Assembly: GCA_963808455.1 (NCBI GenBank)
Contig: CAWEHT010000421.1
Span: 1-6,596, forward strand
Direction: 5' to 3'
DNA length: 6,596 nucleotides
Source of the DNA: CAWEHT01 sp963808455
Lineage (GTDB): Bacteria > Chloroflexota > Anaerolineae > CG2-30-64-16
The notes below the pieces were generated by a model. The model was not told the DNA's origin. It worked only from the letters and a program-made list of their open reading frames with translations, and made no database searches. Positions 1 through 5,695 of the stretch are shown in pieces. How positions within the stretch are numbered: the first letter of the stretch is position 1; every line of letters starts with the position of its first letter. The position numbers were made by a program, and so were the translations under genes.

Positions 1-741
1 TATCTGGGCGTCAACCCTGTCACGCAGCCCATCCCGATCCAGCCTACAGCGCACTACGCCATGGGCGGCATCCCGACCGACCTTCACGGCCAGGTGATCG
101 TCGACGATCAACGCAGCCCCGCGCCTGGCCTGTACGCCGCCGGCGAGTGCGCCTGCGTCTGGGTCGACGGCGCCAACCGTCTCGGCACCAACTCGCTGCT
201 CGACCTTCTGGTCTTCGGCAAGGAATGTGGCGAGAGCGCGGCGACCTATGCGGCCGGGGCCGAACCGCCGTCGCTGCCTGACGATGTGGATGGTGCCGTG
301 CGCGCCGAGCTGCAGGCCATGATCGATTGCGGCGGCCAGGAGAACCCCGGAGAGCTGCGCAAGGAGCTGCGCGAGCTGATGATGGCCGACGTCGGCCTCT
401 TTCGCAACGAGGCCTCGCTGACGCGCGCCGTGGAACAGCTGCGCCAACTGCGCGAGCGGGCGCTGCAGATCTGCGTGATGGACAAGGGTAAGCGCTGGAA
501 CACCGAGCTGCTCGAAGCGTGGGAGCTGCGCGGCATGACGGACCTGGCGCTGGTGACCGCGTCGGCGGCGCTGGCGCGCACGGAGAGCCGCGGCGGGCAC
601 GCCCGCGAGGACTACCCCAAGCGCGACGACGTCAACTGGCTGAAGCACTCACTGGCCTGCCTCGACGATGCCGGCCACGTCACCTTGACCTACAAGCCCG
701 TCACGCTCGGGCTCTACGAGCCCCAGGCGCGCGTCTATTGA
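1..741 (+). CDS. sdhA: Succinate dehydrogenase/fumarate reductase flavoprotein subunit, C-terminal part (5' end outside window)
   Basis: This is the catalytic flavoprotein of complex II, which oxidises succinate to fumarate (or the reverse) at the membrane and passes electrons to the iron-sulfur subunit. The frame is open from base 1, and 246 residues are visible of a family usually near 580, so the FAD-attachment N-terminal half is missing. Seen directly: HYAMGGIPT at residues 18-26, whose His matches the dicarboxylate-binding His of the family; GLYAAGECAC at 43-52; and GANRLGTNSLLDLLVFGK at 57-74, with the substrate-binding Arg at 60. The helical C-terminal domain follows, with NTELLEAWELRGMTDLA and ALARTESRGGHAREDYPKRD. 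The gene ends normally at ...LYEPQARVY. One departure is DGANRLG where HGANRLG is usual. No sdhB or sdhC lies downstream, so the partner subunits must be upstream or elsewhere. The identification is secure; which direction the enzyme runs cannot be told from sequence. Confidence 0.95.
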   Translation, partial: YLGVNPVTQPIPIQPTAHYAMGGIPTDLHGQVIVDDQRSPAPGLYAAGECACVWVDGANRLGTNSLLDLLVFGKECGESAATYAAGAEPPSLPDDVDGAVRAELQAMIDCGGQENPGELRKELRELMMADVGLFRNEASLTRAVEQLRQLRERALQICVMDKGKRWNTELLEAWELRGMTDLALVTASAALARTESRGGHAREDYPKRDDVNWLKHSLACLDDAGHVTLTYKPVTLGLYEPQARVY

Positions 742-766
742 TCGTTCGTGCATAGTGTAATATAAT
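738..766 (+). promoter_or_regulatory. Sigma70-like promoter overlapping the sdhA stop codon
   Basis: A perfect -10 hexamer TATAAT (761-766) lies 17 bp downstream of TTGATC (738-743), which matches the -35 consensus at four of six positions including TTGA. The -35 overlaps the sdhA TGA. The element sits in a short AT-rich island in very GC-rich DNA and would drive rightward transcription into the kinase remnant. This is called from consensus and spacing only. Confidence 0.5.
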
Positions 767-812
767 TGACGTAGCCACGAGACGTTGCCGCGCCGGCCCG
801 GCGGACTCAAGA

Positions 813-1091
813 GTGGGCATCCTGGCCCTACCCGGCGGCCCGCTCCTGGTGGCATTGCAGCCCATCTTGACGAGCCAGGGCCACGGCCCTGTTCATGGCA
901 CCGTCCTGATTGGGCGCTACCTGGACGCCGCCGAGATGGGCGCTCTGGCGCGCCAGGGCCAGGTCGCCCTGTATTTTCGGGGCTTCGACGATCCGGCGCT
1001 GCCTGCCGATTTCGTGAGCGCACGGGCCGCTTTGTCATCGGAAGCGGCCTCGCTTCAGATCAGACCGCTATATGGACACGCTCAAGCGTGA
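813..1091 (+). pseudogene. Sensor histidine kinase remnant: distal half of a CHASE4 extracytoplasmic sensor domain
   Basis: The reading frame encodes ILALPGGPLLVALQPILTS, then GPVHGTVLIGRYLDAAEM, then FDDPALPADF. This is the pattern of the C-terminal half of CHASE4 domains (llva..pIltS.g.Gp..G.li.GryLd, then dDp.LP.df). CHASE4 is the periplasmic sensing module of membrane histidine kinases and diguanylate cyclases. The first membrane helix and the first half of the domain are absent: the frame is open only back to 756 and the residues before 813 are not recognisable. The GTG at 813 is just the first available start, not a believable one. Recognisable sequence runs to about 1066, where the kinase continues in another frame (next entry). 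The ligand is unknown. I judge this a decayed or truncated gene fragment, not a functional protein. Confidence 0.65.
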
Positions 1092-1671
1092 GGCGAACCT
1101 GCTGCACCGGCTGATCGAGGACCTGCTGCACCTGTCACGCCTGGATACTGGCAGGGTGCAGGTGAGCCTGGCCCAGGTTGACGTGAATGCCTTGCTCGGC
1201 ACGCTCGCCAACGACCGCGCCGAGTTGCTGGCCGGCCGGGGGTTGAAGCTGGACCTCGCCTTCGAACCCGGCCTGCCGCCGCTGCAGGCCGACGCCAGGA
1301 TGGTCACCCAGGTGGTCACCAACCTGATGAGCAACGCCATGAACTACACGCCCTCCGGCGGCACGATCACGCTGCGCACGCAGTGCCGGAAAGAATCCGG
1401 CACGCTCTGGGTGGGGCTCGCAGTGGCGGATACCGGCCCCGGCATCTCCGCCGAAGAGCAAGGACGTCTTTTCGAGCGCTTCTTCCGTGGTGAGGCTGCC
1501 GTGCAGAGCAAGGCGCCGGGCAGCGGGCTGGGTCTGGCCATCTGCCACGAGATCGTCAAGCTGCACGGTGGGCGGATGACGGTCGCGTGCCGGCCGGGGC
1601 TGGGGAGCACTTTCACCGCCTGGCTGCCGGCGACGGGCGCCCTGGCCGCTTCCGCAGACGACCCGGCGTAA
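1072..1671 (+). CDS. Histidine kinase C-terminal fragment: end of HisKA plus complete HATPase_c domain, no phospho-acceptor His
   Basis: This 199-residue frame is the catalytic end of a sensor kinase. Residues 1-28 (MDTLKREANLL...RLIEDLLHLSRLDTG) are the second helix of the HisKA dimerisation domain, and the homology begins a few codons upstream at about 1063 (SDRY). The HATPase_c domain follows: N box NLMSNAMNYTPSGG at 84-97, G1 box DTGPGI at 120-125, F box LFERFF at 133-138, and G2 box GSGLGLA at 150-156. All look intact, so ATP binding is possible. The H box (SHELRTP-type) that carries the phosphorylated His should lie about 40 residues before the helix and is missing, as are HAMP and the second membrane helix. 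I see no ribosome binding site before ATG 1072. No response regulator is present. Most likely this is the 3' part of the same broken kinase gene as the CHASE4 piece, joined by a deletion. A free-standing HATPase protein is possible but less likely. Confidence 0.8.
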   Translation: MDTLKREANLLHRLIEDLLHLSRLDTGRVQVSLAQVDVNALLGTLANDRAELLAGRGLKLDLAFEPGLPPLQADARMVTQVVTNLMSNAMNYTPSGGTITLRTQCRKESGTLWVGLAVADTGPGISAEEQGRLFERFFRGEAAVQSKAPGSGLGLAICHEIVKLHGGRMTVACRPGLGSTFTAWLPATGALAASADDPA

Positions 1672-1708
1672 ACGGCCAGAATCGATGCAGACGTAGTCTT
1701 CCCCTTCC

Positions 1709-1771
1709 TTGCATCCGCTCCCCAAACATAGTAAGATATCACACGTTAGTTCTGGGCCTTATAGCGATAAT
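1709..1771 (+). promoter_or_regulatory. Candidate promoter region for the ABC importer operon
   Basis: The spacer between the kinase fragment and the importer is AT-rich relative to its surroundings. The best pair is TTGCAT (1709-1714) and TAAGAT (1732-1737) at 17 bp spacing, matching consensus at three and four of six positions. A second -10-like GATAAT lies at 1766-1771 without a good -35. No operator palindrome is obvious. The region is a sensible place for the operon promoter, but neither element is strong. Confidence 0.25.
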
Positions 1772-1794
1772 CAATCTCATATACGCCGACCTGC

Positions 1795-1808
1795 GGGAGG
1801 ATAGCATG
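1795..1808 (+). promoter_or_regulatory. Strong Shine-Dalgarno and ATG that are out of frame with the lipoprotein gene
   Basis: GGGAGG (1795-1800) is followed after 5 nt by ATG (1806-1808), the best translation start upstream of the binding-protein gene. That ATG opens a frame (MPCLFRVLCARR...) which runs to a stop at 2025-2027, while the lipoprotein signal peptide is read in a different frame. Either the real start was here and the first codons have been shifted by an indel, or by repeat insertion at 1830-1985, or the match is fortuitous. Confidence 0.4.
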
Positions 1809-1828
1809 CCCTGCCTGTTCCGTGTCCT

Positions 1829-2326
1829 GTGCGCGCGAAGAACGAGGTTGGACCGCCAGCGTCTGCGGTCATGCCGGGCCCGCCCTGCCCTCGGAAGGGC
1901 GCCGGCCCCGCGGCGCGCCTCTTCGTGTTCTTCGTGCTTCGCGTTCTTCGTCGCTTTCGCGGCTCATCGGCCCTCCGCAGGGGGGTCGTGGTCCAAACAT
2001 CCGCGCCCGCCTGCCTGGCGCTGGTAGCCTTGCTGCTGCTGGCCGGCTGCGGGGCGGCACCGGTTCTGGTGACGCCCGCCGCTCCGCCTGCGACTGCATC
2101 ACCTGCAGCCGGCGCACCGGGGCCGGCGACCGCCACGGCCCAGCCCGCCCTCGCGCCCAGCGTGGGCTACACGGCCACAGTGCAGGCGTCGAACGCGTCG
2201 CAGTCGAAGCCGCTGGCCGGGGGCGTAGCCATCACCAGCACCGAAGACGTCACCACGCCGCGGACGCATCACGGCGGGACGTTCACCGACGTCGTGACCA
2301 GCGACGCCGTCAGCTTCCAGCCCTGA
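1829..2326 (+). CDS. ABC importer solute-binding lipoprotein (family 5), N-terminal fragment before a frameshift
   Basis: This is the N-terminal piece of the extracytoplasmic substrate-binding protein of a peptide-type ABC importer. A hydrophobic stretch LALVALLLLAGC ends in a lipobox (LAGC, Cys codon 2048-2050) for diacylglycerol attachment. It is followed by an Ala/Pro/Thr-rich linker, typical of surface lipoproteins, and then HHGGTFTDVVTSDAVSFQP, the opening strand of the family. The frame hits TGA at 2324-2326 exactly where the family continues in the next frame; removing one base (for example G2325) gives SFQPYLTTDTESGAYQG. The start is uncertain. GTG 1829 adds about 50 residues coded by a repeat-like stretch. 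GTG 1988, closest to the signal peptide, gives a 21-residue precursor segment but lacks the usual positive charges. The intact gene would extend to 3790. The fold family is certain; the substrate cannot be inferred. Confidence 0.75.
   Translation: MRAKNEVGPPASAVMPGPPCPRKGAGPAARLFVFFVLRVLRRFRGSSALRRGVVVQTSAPACLALVALLLLAGCGAAPVLVTPAAPPATASPAAGAPGPATATAQPALAPSVGYTATVQASNASQSKPLAGGVAITSTEDVTTPRTHHGGTFTDVVTSDAVSFQP
1919..1961 (+). repeat. Degenerate tandem repeat of TTCTTCGTG-like 9-mers in the leader of the binding-protein gene
   Basis: Successive units are CTCTTCGTG, TTCTTCGTG, CTTCGCG (two bases short), TTCTTCGTC and GCTTTCGCG. The reverse complement reads as cACGAAGAA units. It lies between the good ribosome binding site at 1795 and the signal peptide near 2012. 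In the lipoprotein frame it is translated as an implausible FVFFVLRVLRRFR segment, which argues that it is inserted or intergenic sequence and not real leader. Confidence 0.55.
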
Positions 2327-2363
2327 CCTCACCACCGACACCGAGTCGGGGGCCTACCAGGGG

Positions 2364-2918
2364 ATGGTCTACACGGCCGGGCTGCTGCGGCTCGACGAGA
2401 ACACACTGGACGAGATCCCCAACATGGCGCAGAGCTATGCGATCTCGCCGGACGGCCTGACGTTCACGTTCCATCTGCGCCACAACATGCTCTGGAGCGA
2501 CGGGCAGCCGATCACCGCCCAGGACTTCAAGTGGACCTATGACCAGGTAATCAATCCGGCGCATGCGTTCCCATATCTCGACCAGCTTGATTTCATCTCT
2601 TCTTATGTCGCCCTCGACGACTACACGCTGCAGGTGAAGATCAAGCAGGTATACGCCCCGGCGCTGGAGCAGATTCGGACCTCATCACGCCGCTGCCCAA
2701 ACACGTGTGGCAAAACCTGGACTGGAGCGACCCGCAGAAGAACCCGCAGATCATGGCCCCGACGGTCGTGTCCGGCCCCTATAAGCTGGTGCAGTGGAAG
2801 CGCGACCAGTACGCGACCTTCGAGGCCAACCCGAACTACTGGTATCACGGCGCTCCCAATATCACCCACTACACGATCGAGATCGTGCCCAGCGAGGACG
2901 TCGGCTACCAGATGCTGA
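2364..2918 (+). CDS. ABC importer solute-binding protein (family 5), middle fragment between two frameshifts
   Basis: This is the same gene as the preceding fragment, one frame over. The homologous stretch is 2325 to about 2675 (LTTDTESGAYQGMVY...APALEQI). ATG 2364 is simply the first internal ATG. It contains the family 5 hallmark LRHNMLWSDGQPITAQDF, where the conserved W-S-D-G and the T-A-x-D-F pair begin the substrate-binding lobe, followed by KWTYDQVINP and a strand with the YTLQVKI motif. From about 2676 this frame turns into arginine/serine-rich nonsense (RTSSRRCPNTC...) up to its stop at 2916-2918. The real protein resumes in the original frame as SDLITPLPKHVW. One missing base near 2673-2676 explains the switch. 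Confidence 0.75.
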   Translation: MVYTAGLLRLDENTLDEIPNMAQSYAISPDGLTFTFHLRHNMLWSDGQPITAQDFKWTYDQVINPAHAFPYLDQLDFISSYVALDDYTLQVKIKQVYAPALEQIRTSSRRCPNTCGKTWTGATRRRTRRSWPRRSCPAPISWCSGSATSTRPSRPTRTTGITALPISPTTRSRSCPARTSATRC

Positions 2919-3790
2919 AGAGCGGCCAGAGCGATTCGGGCACGATCACGCCCGACAACCTGGCCGACGCCAGGAAGCTGCCGAACATCAACGTCTACGA
3001 GTGGTGGCCGGCCGCGGCCACGTGGTCCTACGTCGGGCTGAACGAGCGCTCCGGCTTCGTTACGAGCGACATCAACGTCCGCCACGGGCTGTCGTACGCC
3101 CTCGACAAGGTAACCATGACCAACCAGATCATGCTGGGACAGGCCAAGCCGATGTGCTCGATCTATCCCGACACCTCCTGGGCCTATAACCCCAACGTGC
3201 CGTGCTACAACTACGACCCCAAGCAGGCCCTGGCCGAGTTCGCCAAGTCGGGCTATACCGAGCAGGGCGGCAAGCTGGTGGACAAGAGCGGCAAGCAGCT
3301 GGAGCTCAAGCTGGTCTATGGGCCGAATTCGGACAAGACCCGCGAGCTGATGGCCGTCACGGTGCAGGACTACCTCAGCAAGATCGGGATCAAGGTCGAC
3401 ATCCAGGCGCTGGAGTGGAACAGCTTCCTGCAAGCCATCCAGTCAACCAACCCCACCTGGGATATGTTCCTGGGCGCATGGCAGTCCACCATCGAACCGC
3501 AGCTCATGTACACCATCTGGTCGCAGGAGAATATCCCGCAGCTGAATTCCGTCGGCTACGTCAACAAGCAGGTGGAGGACCTGTTCACCCAGGCCGGGGC
3601 GACCTACGACACGGCAACGCGCAAGCAGAAGTACGGCCAGATCCAGCAGATCATCTCGGGCGACGAGCCCTATATCTTCCTCTTCTACGAGGAAGCCTGG
3701 GCAGGCCTGAACAAGCGCATCCTGGGCATCAAGCCCACCGCCCTGGGTATTACCTGGAACCAGGAAGATTGGTACATCGCCGGGAACTAA
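2705..3790 (+). CDS. ABC importer solute-binding protein (family 5), C-terminal fragment, the largest intact part
   Basis: This frame carries the rest of the peptide/nickel-type binding protein; homology really begins at 2675 (SDLITPLPKHVW), and GTG 2705 (the V of that motif) is not a true start. Seen: MAPTVVSGPYKLVQWKRDQ followed by FEANPNYW, the family's GPY..v.W......l..NpnYw segment. Then come INVRHGLSYALDK (in-frame hinge region with the usual R..LsyAlDr), the YDPKQALAEFAKSGY segment, MAVTVQDYLSKIGIKVDI, and a normal C-terminus (...WNQEDWYIAGN) with TAA at 3788-3790. Two cysteines (codons 3155-3157 and 3203-3205) flank SIYPDTSWAYNPNVP and could form a disulfide outside the cell. Joined to the two upstream fragments, the precursor would be about 600 residues, normal for the family. 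It is followed after 39 bp by the first permease. Peptide, nickel, sugar or opine specificity cannot be decided. Confidence 0.88.
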   Translation: MWQNLDWSDPQKNPQIMAPTVVSGPYKLVQWKRDQYATFEANPNYWYHGAPNITHYTIEIVPSEDVGYQMLKSGQSDSGTITPDNLADARKLPNINVYEWWPAAATWSYVGLNERSGFVTSDINVRHGLSYALDKVTMTNQIMLGQAKPMCSIYPDTSWAYNPNVPCYNYDPKQALAEFAKSGYTEQGGKLVDKSGKQLELKLVYGPNSDKTRELMAVTVQDYLSKIGIKVDIQALEWNSFLQAIQSTNPTWDMFLGAWQSTIEPQLMYTIWSQENIPQLNSVGYVNKQVEDLFTQAGATYDTATRKQKYGQIQQIISGDEPYIFLFYEEAWAGLNKRILGIKPTALGITWNQEDWYIAGN

Positions 3791-3829
3791 GGAACTCCAC
3801 GGATCATCTGAAGCTTTTGGTTGAACCGA

Positions 3830-4756
3830 ATGTCAAGATACATCATCCGGCGTGGGCTGCAATCGCTCGTTTTGATGTGGATCTCCACGCTGATCGGCTT
3901 CGCGATCTATCAGGCGGCGCCGGGCGGGCCGTTGCAGTTCCTGAGCACCGACCCGCGGCGCTCGGCGGTCGACGTGGCCCGCCTCGAGCATCTCTATGGC
4001 CTCGACCGCCCTATCCTCGTGCAGTACGTGGTATGGGTGGCCGGGGAGGACTGGTTCGCTCGCGTGCCGGGCCTGGCCCATTTGCAGAGCGGGCAGTGCA
4101 TCAGCTACCCGGATGAGTGCGTGCACGGCGTCCTGCGCCTGGATTTCGGGCGCTCGTTCCTCTACCAGGGCGAGCCGGTGATCGACCTGATCGCCCAGCG
4201 CATCCCGGCGACCTTCCTGCTGGCCTTCGCCAGCCTCCTCATCAGCATCGCGATCGGCATCCCATTGGGCATCATCGCGGCGCTCAACCGCGGGCGCTGG
4301 CCGGATCACGTGATCCGGATCGGCACGGTGCTGCTCAACACCGTGCCGGACTGGTGGATCGGGCTGCTGTTGCTGATCATCCTGGGCAGCTATCTCAACA
4401 TCGTGCCCCTGGGCGGCATGCAGACGATCGGGGACGGCTCTCCGCTCGACGTGCTGCACCACCTGGCATTGCCGGCCGTGGCGGCCTCCATTGGAGGCTG
4501 GATCGGTTTCTCGCGGCATCCTGCGTTTCGAGATGCTGGAAGTGCTGCACCAGGATTACGTGCGCACGGCGCGGGCCAAGGGGCTGGCGCGGGTCGCGAT
4601 TGTCTGGCGCCACGTGCTGCGCAACGCCATCACGCCGCTGGTCACCGGCCTCAGCGGCATCTTCCTGCTGGTCCTGTCGGGGGATATCCTGTTCGAGCTC
4701 GTCTTCTCGTGGCCGGGCATGGGCCGCCTGGCCTACGAAGCCATCAGCAGCCGTGA
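3830..4756 (+). CDS. ABC importer permease, DppB type, N-terminal two thirds before a frameshift
   Basis: This is the first of two pore-forming membrane subunits of the importer. ATG 3830 (MSRYIIRRGL) gives the usual DppB N-terminus; a TTG at 3821 would add three residues, and neither has a clear Shine-Dalgarno. Seen: first membrane helix about 10-28; APGGP at 30-34; GLDRPILVQY at 57-66; an extended extracytoplasmic loop at about 70-100 with Cys90 and Cys97; LRLDFGRSF at 102-110, the family's l.gDlG.S motif; then hydrophobic helices around 125-153, 165-195 and 205-225. Homology stops at Ser-Arg (codons 4511-4516). After that the frame degenerates (HPAFRDAGSAAPG...) and ends at 4756, while the real protein continues one frame over. 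With one base removed near 4507-4509 the gene ends at 4877 and encodes 348 residues, normal for the family. Confidence 0.85.
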   Translation: MSRYIIRRGLQSLVLMWISTLIGFAIYQAAPGGPLQFLSTDPRRSAVDVARLEHLYGLDRPILVQYVVWVAGEDWFARVPGLAHLQSGQCISYPDECVHGVLRLDFGRSFLYQGEPVIDLIAQRIPATFLLAFASLLISIAIGIPLGIIAALNRGRWPDHVIRIGTVLLNTVPDWWIGLLLLIILGSYLNIVPLGGMQTIGDGSPLDVLHHLALPAVAASIGGWIGFSRHPAFRDAGSAAPGLRAHGAGQGAGAGRDCLAPRAAQRHHAAGHRPQRHLPAGPVGGYPVRARLLVAGHGPPGLRSHQQP

Positions 4757-4877
4757 CTACCCGGTTCTGATGGCGGTCTTCATCATCGGCTCGTTCCTGG
4801 GCATCCTCGGGCTACTGCTGGTGGATATCCTGTACGGGCTGGTCGATCCCAGGGTGACCTATGGGCAGCGAGGCTAG
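4491..4877 (+). CDS. ABC importer permease, DppB type, C-terminal fragment after a frameshift
   Basis: This is the continuation of the DppB-type permease. True homology begins at about 4509 (SRGILRFEMLEV); the TTG at 4491 is not a natural start. It contains the cytoplasmic EAA loop that docks on the ATPase: HQDYVRTARAKGLARVAI, then WRHVLRNAITPLVT, with the conserved A-x-x-K-G and the R-N-A-I-x-P. After it come the hydrophobic LSGIFLLVLSGDILFELVFSWPGMG motif in pieces, YEAISSRDYPVLMAVF, and the last helix LGILGLLLVDILYGLVDPRV. This is the textbook DppB ending (yaL.DPRv). The stop TAG (4875-4877) is 2 bp before the DppC start, which shows tight operon coupling. The loop is complete, so the protein would be functional if the upstream frame is joined. 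Confidence 0.85.
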   Translation: MEAGSVSRGILRFEMLEVLHQDYVRTARAKGLARVAIVWRHVLRNAITPLVTGLSGIFLLVLSGDILFELVFSWPGMGRLAYEAISSRDYPVLMAVFIIGSFLGILGLLLVDILYGLVDPRVTYGQRG

Positions 4878-4879
4878 CC

Positions 4880-5695
4880 ATGGCTGAAGGCACGGCGGCC
4901 CTGCCACGCCCGCTGGAAGCGCCGGCCCTGGCCAGGCCCCAACGGACCTACTGGGGCATGGTATGGCGCAAGCTGCGCAAGGACACGATCACGATGTTGG
5001 CCATCGTGCTGCTGCTGTTCATGATCGGCATCACGCTGGCCGCACCGCTGATCGGGGACGACGTGCTGGGCTTCAGCCCGATCTCGACGGACCTGTACCA
5101 ACGCTACAAGCCGCCGACGTGGGCCAACGATGCCTGGCCCACCTTCCAGGAGTTCACGACGACCTGCCAGATGGGCACCGGCTGCCAGTGGTCGCTGTGG
5201 CCGGCGATGTGGGGCAGCTCGCTGGCCGGCGTCCGCAGCTGCCTGGGCGCCGCGCCGGGCACGTGCCACTGGCTGGGCACCGACGAGGCGGGCAGGGATG
5301 TGCTGACGCGCGGGATTTATGGCGGGCGCATCTCCCTGCGCATCGGGGCCTACGTGGCCCTGATCTCGATGACGTTGGGGGTGGGGGCGGGGCTGCTCAG
5401 CGGCTACTACGCCACCACCCTGATCGACGACATCGTCAACGCGATCATCATGACGCTGGGCAGCATCCCGTTGCTGTTCCTGCTGATCATCCTGGCCACC
5501 CTTTTTCCGCTCAACCCCGAGGGCCTGGCCTTCCTGATCGGCATCTTCAGCTGGATGGGGATCTCGCGCCTGATCCGCGGGCAGATCTTTTCGCTGCGCG
5601 AGCGCGATTTCGTGCTGGCCAGCCGCGCCCGTCGGCTGCACGAGCTGGCGCATCATGTACAGCCATATCCTGCCCAACGTCTCATCGATCTGTGA
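4880..5695 (+). CDS. ABC importer permease, DppC type, N-terminal part before two frameshifts
   Basis: This is the second pore subunit, partner of the DppB-type protein. ATG 4880 has a GAGG (4870-4873) 6 nt upstream inside the dppB end. Seen: short cytoplasmic leader with WRKLRKDTITM; first helix about 38-58; a long extracytoplasmic insertion (about 60-128) with Cys96, Cys102, Cys121 and Cys129; the signature HWLGTDEAGRDVLTRGIYGGR at 130-150 (given here as its H, GTD and GRD core); helices near 155-177, 185-210 and 214-226; and the start of the EAA loop, RERDFVLASRA, to residue 250 (about 5629). After that the frame reads RRLHELAHHV... and stops at 5693-5695. One extra base in the CCC run at 5628-5630 moves the real protein to the next frame (GCTSWRIMYSHILPNVSSI). 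The full repaired protein would be 358 residues. Confidence 0.86.
   Translation: MAEGTAALPRPLEAPALARPQRTYWGMVWRKLRKDTITMLAIVLLLFMIGITLAAPLIGDDVLGFSPISTDLYQRYKPPTWANDAWPTFQEFTTTCQMGTGCQWSLWPAMWGSSLAGVRSCLGAAPGTCHWLGTDEAGRDVLTRGIYGGRISLRIGAYVALISMTLGVGAGLLSGYYATTLIDDIVNAIIMTLGSIPLLFLLIILATLFPLNPEGLAFLIGIFSWMGISRLIRGQIFSLRERDFVLASRARRLHELAHHVQPYPAQRLIDL

Noticed and set aside
813..1671. A single functional short histidine kinase made by joining the two frames
   Set aside because: Even if joined, it would have no membrane anchor, HAMP or phospho-acceptor His.
1919..1961. CRISPR array or similar
   Set aside because: The units are 9 nt and contiguous, with no spacers.
2621..3433. 270-codon open frame on the minus strand opposite the binding protein
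   Set aside because: It is a high-GC shadow frame; its translation has no family signature and it lies opposite strongly conserved binding-protein sequence.
4874..5677. 267-codon open frame on the minus strand opposite the DppC-type permease
   Set aside because: It is rich in Arg, Gln, His and Asp, without motifs, and antisense to a clear permease.
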